Shown: piece after piece, positions 1 through 9,017 of the stretch
Layout: the number at the start of each line of letters is the position of its first letter
Position numbering within the stretch: position 1 is the first letter of the stretch
Source: Candidatus Bathyarchaeota archaeon
Lineage (GTDB): Archaea > Thermoproteota > Bathyarchaeia > Bathyarchaeales > Bathycorpusculaceae
DNA length: 64,000 nt
Assembly (NCBI GenBank): GCA_026014745.1
Contig: JAOZHS010000002.1
Span: 372,001-436,000 of the forward strand
Direction of reading: 5' to 3'
Made by a program: the position numbers and the translations under genes
The notes under the pieces: generated by a model
Database searches by the model: none
What the model saw: only the letters and a program-made list of their open reading frames with translations
What the model was told of the DNA's origin: nothing

Positions 1-7
1 TCGGTTA

Positions 8-937
8 TCAGTTAGCGTTTTTTGCAATCCAATCCCCCACTGCAGTCATTGTTGGTCTATCCCGAATGCCATAATTATCGAAATCACTATTCCAATACAC
101 CAGCCAGCAGCCCTTCAAACCCATGTTCCTAAACAGAGTGAGCCCCTTAATGATAAAATCAGTCTGGGCTTGACTGTCGCCCGTGGACATGCCGAACTCG
201 GTTATCACCACATCTTTACCAGTGATTTGATGCAGGTTATTGATGAAATGCGGCGACAAAACCAGAAAAGACTCCATGAAAATATCTAAACCTACAAAGT
301 CCAGTTTGCTGCTAAGCTCCATAGGCACATTGATACGCAAAACGTAGCCAATGCCAAAGTTAGTATAGTACTGCACAGGCAAATTGTGGGCAGTTATGGT
401 TTGATACATTAAGTCAAATTTTGAGGTTAACTCGTCATCAGTAAAAAGCGAACCCACAGTCCAGCTTTGGGACAATTCAGGCTCATTTAACACCTGAATG
501 TAGGAGAGGTGACTGCCCCAACGGTCCAGATAATAATCGATTTTCTCAACGGGACAAGCGTTTTGAACCACTAAAGCAACCTCTAAACCCGCGTTGTCGG
601 TGGCGGCGAAGAACTCGTCGGCTTTGAGGTTCATGGTGTCGTTGTAGTCTTCAGGGTTACATTCAAGCGTTATACGAATAACTTTGAAGCCTAAATCGTG
701 AATACGCACAACTTCGCCGCTGATTTGGGTCAAGTTGTCCTGTTCAAAAACATAATGGATACCGACTTTGAAGTCGGAATTCTGATTTTTCTCAGCCTGC
801 GCAAAATGCTGGTAGGGAAAGAAAACCTGCAAAAACACCAAGCAGATACAAAGCGAGATTATGATGAGGTTCTTGATTAAACTCTTATTTGTAAACCCCA
901 CAAATGCTCCAACAACGCTTGAAACCAGCTTGTTCAT
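8..937 (-). CDS. Membrane-anchored clan GH-A-like glycoside hydrolase
   Basis: The 309-aa product has a hydrophobic N-terminal segment (about residues 22-40), so it is anchored or secreted. The rest reads as a (beta/alpha)8 glycosidase of clan GH-A. The motif QVLNEPE holds the likely acid/base Glu152, and VVITEFGMS holds the likely nucleophile Glu247, the usual pair at the ends of strands 4 and 7. A GIHYVFEQ start and a C-terminal GCWLVYWNS strand fit the fold. It probably acts on an extracellular polysaccharide; the substrate cannot be read from sequence. It is a single gene with no operon partner. Family-level assignment is fairly safe, the GH number is not. Confidence 0.72.
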   Translation of the reverse strand: MNKLVSSVVGAFVGFTNKSLIKNLIIISLCICLVFLQVFFPYQHFAQAEKNQNSDFKVGIHYVFEQDNLTQISGEVVRIHDLGFKVIRITLECNPEDYNDTMNLKADEFFAATDNAGLEVALVVQNACPVEKIDYYLDRWGSHLSYIQVLNEPELSQSWTVGSLFTDDELTSKFDLMYQTITAHNLPVQYYTNFGIGYVLRINVPMELSSKLDFVGLDIFMESFLVLSPHFINNLHQITGKDVVITEFGMSTGDSQAQTDFIIKGLTLFRNMGLKGCWLVYWNSDFDNYGIRDRPTMTAVGDWIAKNAN

Positions 938-1016
938 AGACCAGCATTATACATAGGTTGATGTTATATATTTTAATGAAAAAAGCGGGCTCCAAAAAGA
1001 ATGGAGCTGAAACAGC

Positions 1017-2168
1017 TTAATAGAAACTCTGAATCGGCGAGTCTTCTGCGACAGGTTCAGCGTTGAGCGGCGTGATTTTGGTTTTAGTGAGAGCTTTGAT
1101 GTTGTTGAAGTCACTCATTTCGCCATAGCTAACTAAAGTGATTGCGGTTCCTTCTTCGCCTTTGCGTGCGGTTCTGCCAATGCGGTGGAAATAGACTGGG
1201 GGATCATTGGGTACATCGAAGTTGATGATGTGGGTGATTCCTTCTATATCTAAGCCTCTTGCGGCAACATCAGTTGCAACTAGAAGGCTGCATCTGCCAA
1301 CTTTGAAGTCGTTAATGGCACGGTCGCGTTGCGCTTGAGTGAAGCCTGCGTGGAGCACTTGGGTACGGAAGCCTTTCTTGTAGAGTTGGTCAGCAAGTCG
1401 ACTGGTTTCATGGCGGGTGCGACAGAAAATGATGGCTTTGTCGACGCGGTCATCGTGGAGAATTTCGCAGAGGGCACCGAGTTTGCTGCCTTGATTTACA
1501 ACGGTGTAGTATTGTTTCATTTGGGTGAGGGCGATTTCGTCTTTGCTGACAAGGATTTTCTCTGGGTTTTTGAGGTAGCGGTTACAGACGCGCCACACAG
1601 AGTCATCCATGGTTGCGCTGAAAAGGCTCGTTTGGCGTTCACGCGGAGTTTTGGAGAGGATATATTCTACGTCTTCTGTGAAGCCCATGTCAAGCATGCG
1701 GTCAGCTTCGTCAAGAACCACAATGCGTACACCTGATAGGTTAAGTACGCGGCGTTCCATAAGGTCAATGAGTCTGCCGGGTGTGCCGACAACGATTTGG
1801 ACACCGCTGGCTAAACTGTGGATTTGTTTGTTAATTGATTCTCCGCCGTAAACGGCTAAAACTTTGATGCGTGAATATTTGCCGAATTTTGATAGGTTAT
1901 CGGCAACTTGCACCGCTAATTCGCGTGTAGGAACCAAAACTAGTCCTTGGACGCCGCGGACTTCACGGTCGAGCCGCTGAACCATTGGGACGCCGAATGC
2001 GGCGGTTTTGCCTGTTCCAGTTTGAGCTTGCCCAATAACGTCTTTGCCTTCAAGCAAAGGAGTGATAGCTTGGGCTTGAATCGGAAAAAGCTGGTCAAAC
2101 CCGAGTTCAGATATACTTCTTTGGACTTCGTTGCTTAATGATAAGTCCTTAAAGGATTGAATTTGCAT
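1017..2168 (-). CDS. DEAD-box RNA helicase
   Basis: The 383-aa ATP-dependent RNA helicase has a full motif set: Q motif near residue 30, Walker A AQTGTGKT (48-55), PTREL (80-84), VVGTPGR, DEAD (153-156), SAT (184-186), and in the second RecA domain ARGLD and HRIGRTAR (328-335). It has only the two-domain core plus a short tail, like archaeal and small RhlE/CshA-type enzymes. It likely unwinds structured RNA in mRNA decay, ribosome assembly or cold adaptation. It is monocistronic. The 5' region contains a small CCCGA/TCGGG hairpin near 2311-2324 that may belong to either flanking gene. Confidence 0.95.
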   Translation of the reverse strand: MQIQSFKDLSLSNEVQRSISELGFDQLFPIQAQAITPLLEGKDVIGQAQTGTGKTAAFGVPMVQRLDREVRGVQGLVLVPTRELAVQVADNLSKFGKYSRIKVLAVYGGESINKQIHSLASGVQIVVGTPGRLIDLMERRVLNLSGVRIVVLDEADRMLDMGFTEDVEYILSKTPRERQTSLFSATMDDSVWRVCNRYLKNPEKILVSKDEIALTQMKQYYTVVNQGSKLGALCEILHDDRVDKAIIFCRTRHETSRLADQLYKKGFRTQVLHAGFTQAQRDRAINDFKVGRCSLLVATDVAARGLDIEGITHIINFDVPNDPPVYFHRIGRTARKGEEGTAITLVSYGEMSDFNNIKALTKTKITPLNAEPVAEDSPIQSFY

Positions 2169-2412
2169 TTTTTATCGTTACTTCTTCTGCCACAGGATTT
2201 TTCATGGATTCGCATAGAAGCTGTTTTTGGAGCTTTGGATACATGAGTTAATGTGACAGCCCAAAATGGTGTTCGCGCGTATAAAAACATTTAGCAAATT
2301 TTAATGCAAACCCGATGTTTCGGGATTAACGATTATGCTGTGGTTGTGTAGGCACAGTCACATACCCATAAAACCATACGGGTTACACTCCCTACACTTG
2401 GAGAGAACACAA

Positions 2413-2685
2413 ATGAGTAAAAACAAAGCCAAAAAAGCGCCACCCTACTTCTACGACGGCCCACCCCTAGACGAGGCAGAACGTGAAGAAGAAACCGATG
2501 ACATTTACGACACTGGAACCCGCGAAGAAATGCTTGAAGACGACGAAATCACCGCAGCCGAAGAGGGCTTCATGCGGGGACACGAACAAGAGCCACCCAG
2601 CAAAAAAGTCACCCGAAAAAACGCCATCAGCCACACCGACACCATCGCAGATGAATTAGCAAAAGAAGACGCAGAAGAAGACTAA
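2413..2685 (+). CDS. Small highly acidic hypothetical protein
   Basis: The frame is open from 2335, but the ATG at 2413 is preferred because GGAGAG lies just upstream and the protein then begins MSKNKAKK. The 90-aa product has a short basic, Pro/Tyr-containing head (KKAPPYFYDGPPLDEAE), followed by a very acidic stretch rich in Glu and Asp and a mixed tail. No enzyme motif, membrane segment or cysteine pair is visible. Composition suggests a disordered accessory protein, possibly for nucleoprotein or ribosome work, but this is only inference. Its stop overlaps the end of the convergent gene by 4 bp. Confidence 0.6.
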   Translation: MSKNKAKKAPPYFYDGPPLDEAEREEETDDIYDTGTREEMLEDDEITAAEEGFMRGHEQEPPSKKVTRKNAISHTDTIADELAKEDAEED

Positions 2686-3929
2686 CGCCTATTTTTTCTA
2701 AAAAGCACCACCACAGCTAAGCAGCCAACAATAACCAACACCGCAACTAAAAGCAGCCCCACCGGAAAAGGAACAGAGGGGGAACCAGACGCAGACGCGG
2801 TGAATACTACGGATACATTGTGGTCGCCCGCATTGAGTTGGGTCCACACGTAATAGTTTTTTTCGTCTTGAGTGTAGCCTTGATTTGGCGCTTGTTGGGT
2901 GTCAATGTATATTTGGGGATAGGTTGGGGTGTAGGTTAGGTTTTGTTTGGGTATGGTCAAGTTGGCTGTGCCCGCTTTGAGGGTGGACAAGTTGAAGTTG
3001 AAAGTAGTTGTGCGAGCCTCTGGGTCTGCTGTTAGGGTGAGGTGGGTTATTTGGGCGTTGGTGCGGTTTCCGTTTAGGGTAAAATTCAATTCTTGCTGCA
3101 CAGGAGACGGCGACGGCTCCTTAGTAGGAGTTGGCCGAGGCGAAGCCGAAGCTGTAACAGTAGGCTTGGGGGTAGCGGCAGTTATCGGAGGGGAAGTAGC
3201 CACTGTTTGGGGAATCGAAGCGGCGTCCGAAATATCTAACCGTACATTAGACACATCCACTTCATGCTGCCCCATGCCCTGCCACCACCAATCCTCCCCC
3301 ATGCCCACAATCAAAGTAATAGGGTGCACCCTATCAGTGAACTGCGCCTGCGCTGCAAAAATCACCGCCGCCCCATTTACCGCCAAAGTTACTGTCCCCT
3401 TTGAGTTATCTACCGTCAAATCCAGATGATACCATGTGTTGCTGACAGGAGCTGCACCCGCCGACTGAACCGCATACGTGTAGATGGGGTTGCCGCCAAT
3501 CCAAATCGCCCAAGCAGCACATGCGTCAATGCCTACGCCGAAGTTGCCCTGATTGCCGCTTAAGTCGGTGGAGTCGCATAGGTAGAGGAAGAATATGGCG
3601 GTGGAGCCTTGGGAAAGACCATTGGGGACTTTGGTGAAGTAGAAGTCTGCGGAGGCAACAATTGTGCTGTTGGGAGTGGAGGTGAAGCCTCCCGCTCTAA
3701 GCAAAGAATAGGTGCAGATCCCAGCGGAGGCAGGCGCAGGCACCACGAATCGGGCAACACCGTTGGTGACGGTTTGGCTGGCGCCCGGTCCAACATCGGT
3801 TTGAGTCCAGCCTGCAAAGTTGCCAGACGAGAAGTTATCCGAAAAAACCAGTCCCGCACCGCAAAAGGGCATGACGGCAACGGAGAGGAAGAACAGCATT
3901 GCTAAAAATGCGGGTAGCTTTCGATTCAA
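2682..3929 (-). CDS. Surface protein with LamG/concanavalin-like domain and C-terminal anchor
   Basis: The longest frame begins at 4043, but the TTG at 3929 gives a classic signal peptide (MNRKLPAFLAMLFFLSVAV) and is preferred; 415 aa. The ectodomain starts DNFSSGNFAGWTQTD, typical of concanavalin-A-like jelly-roll domains that bind or cleave carbohydrate. A Pro/Thr/Ser linker follows (TPKPTVTASASPRPTPTKEPSP), then a beta-sandwich stretch with the end DEKNYYVWTQLNAGDHNVSVVF. A closely similar end ([20 protein letters not shown]) occurs in the NHL protein at 22948-25560, so this looks like a shared juxtamembrane module. One membrane helix and basic FRKNRR close the protein. Function beyond a cell-surface role is unknown. 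Confidence 0.65.
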   Translation of the reverse strand: MNRKLPAFLAMLFFLSVAVMPFCGAGLVFSDNFSSGNFAGWTQTDVGPGASQTVTNGVARFVVPAPASAGICTYSLLRAGGFTSTPNSTIVASADFYFTKVPNGLSQGSTAIFFLYLCDSTDLSGNQGNFGVGIDACAAWAIWIGGNPIYTYAVQSAGAAPVSNTWYHLDLTVDNSKGTVTLAVNGAAVIFAAQAQFTDRVHPITLIVGMGEDWWWQGMGQHEVDVSNVRLDISDAASIPQTVATSPPITAATPKPTVTASASPRPTPTKEPSPSPVQQELNFTLNGNRTNAQITHLTLTADPEARTTTFNFNLSTLKAGTANLTIPKQNLTYTPTYPQIYIDTQQAPNQGYTQDEKNYYVWTQLNAGDHNVSVVFTASASGSPSVPFPVGLLLVAVLVIVGCLAVVVLFRKNRR

Positions 3930-4179
3930 AATGCCACATCCTAGGGGATAATTAGACAAGTCTTTGATTGACCCAAAAATCATCATATCTACAGCCGCGC
4001 CAACAATAAAAACGAAACGACAGCCAAACGCATAAGCCGCCAAACCAACGTTAACCCAGCCACAGCAACCTATGCATAGAGGGTTTGGAGGGGGGCACGG
4101 CGCTTTATGTGAATTTGACCACTAACCATAAAAGCGAGAAGGATGCAATCAGTGTTGAGGCTACTGTTTACCCGTGTCG

Positions 4180-4320
4180 ATGCGTGATCCAGTTTGTGGA
4201 ACTGTCTTAGACGAGAATACTGCGAAGTTTAAGATTTCTTACGAAGGCGAAACCTACCATTTCTGCAGTCTCGTCTGCAAAAAACGCTTCAAACGCCAAC
4301 CCACCAAATTCGTAAAATAA
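4180..4320 (+). CDS. Mini YHS-domain protein
   Basis: This 46-aa ORF reads MRDPVCGTVLDENTAKFKIS and continues with a Tyr-His-Phe-Cys element, then Cys-Lys-Lys-Arg-Phe. That is a complete YHS domain: DPVCG near the start, a (Y)HFCS core and a second Cys. YHS domains occur alone or fused to metal ATPases and oxidoreductases and are thought to bind metal. No clear ribosome binding site is visible, so a leaderless or slightly upstream GTG (4173) start is possible. It sits between two minus-strand genes and is probably transcribed alone. Confidence 0.75.
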   Translation: MRDPVCGTVLDENTAKFKISYEGETYHFCSLVCKKRFKRQPTKFVK

Positions 4321-4327
4321 AAGTTGG

Positions 4328-5605
4328 CTAAAGGGTTTCTCCGCGGGATATATCCATCATCATGAAACCTGACGCCATTTTCGGGTAGAAGTCCGTGCTT
4401 TTTTCAGGCAGCAATTCGTGCTGTACCGCGATGGTGGCAACAGTTTTTGCGCTGATAGGGTTTACTAGAAATGCAAGGGTTGCTTCGCCGTCTTGGATTT
4501 TCTTTAGGGCAGTTTTGGTCCAGCGTACATAGAGGATGGTGTCGTCGAGGTTTAGTTCGCCGGTTTTTAGGATAACTTTGAAGACGATGTCGCGGAGAAT
4601 GACAACGTCAAAGATTTTGGTGTCTTTAGAGACATTTTCGTTAACGAAGTCATAAACGGCTTTATCATGCTTGAGCAACAGTCCAAAGGCGTGTTTGCCA
4701 TCGTAGACACAAAACGCGTGCTCGTTAAAGTGGCTGGTAAGATAGCTTTCGATGGCTTCGGTAGTGGGTTTGACTTCTTGGAGGTCAAAGAAGCATCGGA
4801 AACGCTCCATAACTTCGGGGGTTAAAGTGTGGTTTTTTAGGAGCCTATGTGTCGGCAACACGACTAGACCCTCATCCTGTACGGGCACCAGATATGCCAT
4901 GTGAAAGTTGAAAGCGTCATCAGGACGCCAGTTGCCTTTGGCGCGCATCTCATCGCGGTAGGCAAGGGCACTTTCGTATCTGTGGTGACCATCGGTTATG
5001 ACAATTGGCTTATCAGCAAGCTCGGCTTGTAGCGCTTTGATTTTCTGGGGGTCGGTTACTTTCCAAACGGTTTGCTTGACGCCTAAGGAGTCGGTGGCTT
5101 TGATTATGGGCGGGGTTTTGGCGACTTCATCAAAGAAGGCGAGGGTTTTGCGTTGGGGGTCTTGGTAGATGAGGAAGATGTGTTCGAGGTCTTTTTGGAC
5201 AGTACGGAGCATGTTGAGGCGGTCGGCTTTGGGCGCTTTGTAGGTGCGTTCATGGGGGAAAACGATGTTTTCTTCGTACGGATAGAGCCTCATTGCGGCA
5301 ATAACGCCAGTACGTTGGTAGGTTTTGCCGTCCAAAGTGAATTCTTGACGAGAAATAAAGAGCGCTGGAGCAGACTCTTTTTGCATTACATCCTCGTTTA
5401 GCCAAGTTTGGATGCGTTGGTTGGCAACGTTATATTTGTCAGCTTCCAACGGGAGAATAAGGCGGCAGTAATTGTAGGGGGACTGCTCGTAGTATTCTTT
5501 TTGCATTTGGGCGTCGATTTTGTCGTAGGGTTGTGTGATGAGGCTTTCGGGGTCGCCTGCTTTTGACGTGTAAGTTATTGCCTTAAACGGTCTAATATCA
5601 ACCAA
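4328..5605 (-). CDS. DUF1015 family protein (SerA-linked)
   Basis: The 425-aa protein matches the DUF1015 family. It has the N-terminal (D)IRPFKAITY motif, VFPHERT near 116-122, and the family signature DGHHRYE at 205-211. The D-G-x-H-R element resembles the ParB/sulfiredoxin-like fold signature also seen in free serine kinase SerK, but the relation is inference. It follows serA by 10 bp and closes the operon aminotransferase-serA-DUF1015, an arrangement I recall from other anaerobes. A role in serine or phosphoserine metabolism is therefore likely. No phosphoserine phosphatase is seen nearby, so it could fill that missing step. Confidence 0.85.
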   Translation of the reverse strand: MVDIRPFKAITYTSKAGDPESLITQPYDKIDAQMQKEYYEQSPYNYCRLILPLEADKYNVANQRIQTWLNEDVMQKESAPALFISRQEFTLDGKTYQRTGVIAAMRLYPYEENIVFPHERTYKAPKADRLNMLRTVQKDLEHIFLIYQDPQRKTLAFFDEVAKTPPIIKATDSLGVKQTVWKVTDPQKIKALQAELADKPIVITDGHHRYESALAYRDEMRAKGNWRPDDAFNFHMAYLVPVQDEGLVVLPTHRLLKNHTLTPEVMERFRCFFDLQEVKPTTEAIESYLTSHFNEHAFCVYDGKHAFGLLLKHDKAVYDFVNENVSKDTKIFDVVILRDIVFKVILKTGELNLDDTILYVRWTKTALKKIQDGEATLAFLVNPISAKTVATIAVQHELLPEKSTDFYPKMASGFMMMDISRGETL

Positions 5606-5615
5606 CGGGGTCAGC

Positions 5616-6521
5616 TCACGATATATCTTTCTTTTTTAGCGCATCTATAACCGCATTAGCTATTTGTATGCTTGCCTTCAGTTGTGCCTCATGCGTTTGG
5701 GCGCCAATATGAGGCGTAGCTATAACGTTTGGTAAGGTTAGTAGTTTGGGGTTTTTGGGTGGTTCCTCTTCAAAGACATCGACAGCGGCACCTGCAACTT
5801 TGCCCGTTACGAGAGCTTGGTAGAGGGCTTCTTGGTCAACGACTCCACCTCGACTGCAGTCGATAATGCGTACGCCAGTTTTCATAAGGTCAAATTCTTT
5901 GGTGGAGATTAAATGGCGGGTTTTTGGGGTAAGCGGGACATGTAGAGTAATGTAGTCTGCTTTGGGAAGCATCTCCGCGAGGGGAACAAAGCGGTCAACC
6001 ACACATTCTTCCACGGGCAAAACATGCATGCCTAACGCTATAGCTAAACGTTCAACTGTTTTGCCAATGTAACCACAACCGATGACACCCAGCGTTTTGC
6101 CGTTGATTTCGGTACCCATCAGTTTTTCTTTTTCCCATTTCCCCTCTCTCAATGTCAGGGTGCCCTGTACAATGTTGCGGCTCAAGGCTATCATATGACC
6201 GATGGCGAGTTCTGCCACACTCAAATAAGAAACATGAGGGGTATTGACAAGGGTGATGCCGAGAGTTTTGGCGCGTTCAAAGTCAACATTGTCAAGTCCT
6301 TCACCTGCGCGTCCGATTACCTTAAGGTTTTTAGCGTTTTCGAGAAGTTCGCCGCGGACTTTGGTGGCGGAACGAACGATTAGCACATCAAAGTCGCCGA
6401 TGATTTTGGGGAGCTCAGGTTTGGGTATAGTCCAACCGCAAGTAACCTCATAGCCTTGATTTTGGAGGCACTTTATGCCTTCATCTGCTATGCGGTCACT
6501 TACGAGGACTTTTATGGTCAC
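5616..6521 (-). CDS. serA: D-3-phosphoglycerate dehydrogenase
   Basis: The 301-aa NAD-dependent 2-hydroxyacid dehydrogenase carries out the first step of serine synthesis, 3-phosphoglycerate to 3-phosphohydroxypyruvate. The Rossmann motif GCGYIG lies at 148-153. Catalytic Arg is in CSRGG (Arg224), the acidic residue lies in the FEEEPP region, and His271 is in TPHIGAQT. It is a short form that ends after the substrate domain, without the C-terminal ACT domain that gives serine feedback inhibition in longer enzymes. It overlaps the upstream aminotransferase by 4 bp, so the two are translationally coupled. Other 2-hydroxyacids are possible substrates, but the neighbours favour SerA. Confidence 0.88.
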   Translation of the reverse strand: MTIKVLVSDRIADEGIKCLQNQGYEVTCGWTIPKPELPKIIGDFDVLIVRSATKVRGELLENAKNLKVIGRAGEGLDNVDFERAKTLGITLVNTPHVSYLSVAELAIGHMIALSRNIVQGTLTLREGKWEKEKLMGTEINGKTLGVIGCGYIGKTVERLAIALGMHVLPVEECVVDRFVPLAEMLPKADYITLHVPLTPKTRHLISTKEFDLMKTGVRIIDCSRGGVVDQEALYQALVTGKVAGAAVDVFEEEPPKNPKLLTLPNVIATPHIGAQTHEAQLKASIQIANAVIDALKKKDIS

Positions 6522-7594
6522 GCTAATCCCCAGAGTTCATCAATTAAAGCAATCACTTCTTTGATGCCCGAGAGGTTCCATTCACCCATGTGACCTATGC
6601 GGAAGGTTTTTTCTGCCATCTTGCCATAGCCACCGCTGATTAGGAAGCCGTGCTCGCCAAGTTTTTGGTTAAGTTCCTTTACGTTTTTGCCTAACGTGTT
6701 GGTTATGCAGCTAACTGTTATGGATTCGTAGCCAGGTTCGGGGTACATGGCGAAGTGTTTCTTTGCCCATGCCTGAGTGTAGTTTGCCATGTCGAGGTGA
6801 CGTTGGTAGACTTTGTCGTAGGTTTCTTCAAGCAATAGATCCATGCGTTTGTTGAGGGCGTAGAGCAGGGAAATGTTTGGGGTAAAGGGAGTTTGATGTT
6901 TCTTTTCAAACTCGAATATATCCACGAGGTCAGTGTAAGCACCGCGGTTAGGAACTTCTTTGGCGCGTTCGATAGCGCGGTTAGATACTAACGCGACAGC
7001 TAAGCCAGGGGGTAAAGCGAAGCATTTCTGGGTGCTGCCAAAGAGGACATCGCAGTTGAATTCTTGGGGGAAGGTTTTGTCACCTGCCATGGAAGAAACT
7101 GCGTCTACAGCGAAGATTATGTCAGGGTATTCTTTTTTGACCATTTTGCCGATTTCAGCGACTGGGCTTCTAACGCCTGTGGATGTTTCGTTGTGGCAAA
7201 TGGTGAGGGTGTCGTATTTGCCGCCTGCAAGTTTTTCGGCGACCATTTCGGGTTTGATGGCTTTACCCATCTCGACTTCTAGGATGTCGGTTTCTTTGCC
7301 GCATGCTTTTAGTGTCTGGGCACAGCGTTGTGAGAAAGCGCCGTTGACGCATGCGAGTGCTTTTTGTTTAACGATGCTTCGACCAACGATGTCAAACCAC
7401 AGGGTGCCTGAGCCAGTGGTGACGGTTGGTTGGTAGTCGGGGGTTAATTGGAAGTATCGGCTGATTTTATCGGTGATTCCGCCGTAGAGGTCGGAGAACG
7501 CTGTTTCTCTATGACCAATTAAAAACTGAGTTTGTTCATTTAGGATTTCTTTACTTACTTCTGTGGGACCCGGAATCAAGAGTTTCTTATGCAT
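6518..7594 (-). CDS. Class V aminotransferase (phosphoserine / serine-pyruvate type)
   Basis: The frame extends to 7672, but homologues start at MHKKLLIPGPTEV, so the ATG at 7594 is taken (358 aa). The LIPGPT element, the ICHNETSTG stretch, DAVSSMAG, and the PLP-binding Lys190 in GSTQKCFALPPG mark a fold-type I class V aminotransferase of the serine-pyruvate/alanine-glyoxylate group. In archaea such enzymes replace SerC. As the first gene of the operon with serA, it likely converts 3-phosphohydroxypyruvate to phosphoserine. A serine-glyoxylate or alanine-glyoxylate activity cannot be excluded from sequence. Confidence 0.85.
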   Translation of the reverse strand: MHKKLLIPGPTEVSKEILNEQTQFLIGHRETAFSDLYGGITDKISRYFQLTPDYQPTVTTGSGTLWFDIVGRSIVKQKALACVNGAFSQRCAQTLKACGKETDILEVEMGKAIKPEMVAEKLAGGKYDTLTICHNETSTGVRSPVAEIGKMVKKEYPDIIFAVDAVSSMAGDKTFPQEFNCDVLFGSTQKCFALPPGLAVALVSNRAIERAKEVPNRGAYTDLVDIFEFEKKHQTPFTPNISLLYALNKRMDLLLEETYDKVYQRHLDMANYTQAWAKKHFAMYPEPGYESITVSCITNTLGKNVKELNQKLGEHGFLISGGYGKMAEKTFRIGHMGEWNLSGIKEVIALIDELWGLA

Positions 7595-7843
7595 AGATAA
7601 GCCTTCAGCAAAAGAGGTTAGCCTTAATAATATAAGGCTTATGTGCACAACTTCATGCGTTTTAATCAACAAAAATGCTAAGAAGCCACAAAACCAACCC
7701 TGCGGTTTTGTTTAGAGGCGATTTTGCTTTTGATTCGACAAAGCAAATTGAGGGATTGTTGTGGTTTGGGGAATATGTCGAGTTTTGAAATCTGATTATT
7801 ATGCTATCATGCTGACCTCTGAATTAAGAGGAAAATAAGAGGC

Positions 7844-8203
7844 ATGTATGTGGCTAAACCACAAATAACCCAAGCATTCCCAAGCTTAGTGCTAGTCCTG
7901 ATGGGTTTGATGGATTGTGCAACCACAGCAGTAGGCGTCATCTACGCAGGCGCAGTGGAAGCCAACCCAGTCCTTACAGGGTTAGTTAACACAAACATCG
8001 CAGGGTTTATGCTGCTAAAGATAGGGGCAACCCTCTTCACAGCCGCAAGTTTAATTCTAGCCAAAAGAGCCCTAAACCAAAGTGAAAACAAGGAAAGCAA
8101 AAACTACAAGATTTTCCAAGCACTGTTCAAAATCAGCTACGTTGGATTATTGTCTTTCATGATAATTGTTGTGGTAAATAATCTGCTGGTTCTTTTTGCT
8201 TAA
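7844..8203 (+). CDS. DUF5658-like small membrane protein
   Basis: The 119-aa protein has three hydrophobic helices (about residues 13-33, 50-70 and 95-118). The first helix contains MDCATTAVGVIYAGAVEANPVL, which fits the D-x-x-T-T ... G-x-x-E-x-N-P signature of the DUF5658 family of archaeal and bacterial membrane proteins of unknown function. The conserved Asp, Thr pair and Glu lie in or at the membrane and might serve transport or catalysis; this is inference. A CCTCT/AGAGG inverted repeat lies just before the start at about 7823-7838. It converges on the TrmB gene, with a 4-bp overlap. Confidence 0.6.
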   Translation: MYVAKPQITQAFPSLVLVLMGLMDCATTAVGVIYAGAVEANPVLTGLVNTNIAGFMLLKIGATLFTAASLILAKRALNQSENKESKNYKIFQALFKISYVGLLSFMIIVVVNNLLVLFA

Positions 8204-8988
8204 GGGCTTGTTTTCTTTGAGTTCCACAATTTGTCATAATATGTTGTGGCTAAAAATATCATGTTAGGGCTGTTAGACCATAAACTCGGCAGTAACTCAT
8301 GCCCCCGAACGGACAGGGTGAGTTGTTGACGGTCAAAAATGTGCATGCCAAAATGGATAGGACCATCATAATACCTCGCGTGAAAGAAGGGCTCATCCAG
8401 CAGAGGTTCCCAAAACACGAACGCTGAATCTTGGCTTTCAGGTCTATGCGTGATTAAGCGAGTTTCGATTTGCCGCTGTTTTAGCATACCTCTAAGAAAG
8501 TTCCATTCATCCCCAACTTTGCTGGGAACGCCCCGAAGAGGCACGAGGATATCTAGGGTGTTTTGGCATTGTTTAGTCATTTTTTCATGTAAACGAAGAA
8601 GAAGAGACAACTCGGAGGTAATCACAAACTGTGTGTCTTCCTCAGAAGGGGATACTTTTTCTTCCATTGAAGAGAGGCTCTCAACTAATGAACCTGACCG
8701 TTTGAGCAGACTGGTGTATTCTCGTTTTTTATAGTCAACCAAAATGGAAACCGCATTCTGAATCGGCGTAGCGATATACATTGTGGGGGAACCGATTATT
8801 TTTTCCACCAACCCCAACTTCTGCAACGTCGGCATAATCCGATAAATATCCTGCCGAGCCACAGTCGAAACACGAGCAATCGTCTTTGCATCAGACTTCT
8901 TCAACTTAACCAAAGTCAAATACGTCAAAGACTGAACGTAACTCAACCCAAAATCCATCAAAGTCTGAATATCGTCTTCTTTAATCAT
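8200..8988 (-). CDS. TrmB-family transcriptional regulator (copy 1)
   Basis: The 262-aa protein has an N-terminal winged helix of TrmB type: LMDFGLSYVQSLTYLTLVKL, then DIYRIMPTLQKLGLVEKIIG, residues about 6-66. A short coiled-coil linker (70-110) is followed by a C-terminal sensor-like domain with MHIFDRQQLTLSVRGHELLPSLWSN. In TrmB proteins this C-terminal half binds sugar or other ligands. It lies 29 bp downstream of a paralogue on the same strand and no ribosome binding site is visible at its own start. Its DNA-binding half is identical in DNA to that of the paralogue, while the C-terminal half is only about half identical in protein. Confidence 0.85.
   Translation of the reverse strand: MIKEDDIQTLMDFGLSYVQSLTYLTLVKLKKSDAKTIARVSTVARQDIYRIMPTLQKLGLVEKIIGSPTMYIATPIQNAVSILVDYKKREYTSLLKRSGSLVESLSSMEEKVSPSEEDTQFVITSELSLLLRLHEKMTKQCQNTLDILVPLRGVPSKVGDEWNFLRGMLKQRQIETRLITHRPESQDSAFVFWEPLLDEPFFHARYYDGPIHFGMHIFDRQQLTLSVRGHELLPSLWSNSPNMIFLATTYYDKLWNSKKTSP
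8792..8970. repeat. 179-bp identical repeat, copy 1 (HTH-coding)
   Basis: These 179 bp are identical, base for base, to 9592-9770 and encode the TrmB winged helix of the two tandem regulators. The match ends abruptly at both sides. Identity at silent positions points to recent duplication or gene conversion limited to the DNA-binding half. Confidence 0.95.
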
Positions 8989-9017
8989 AGCGCATCTACT
9001 TTAGGAGGTTGTCTTTT

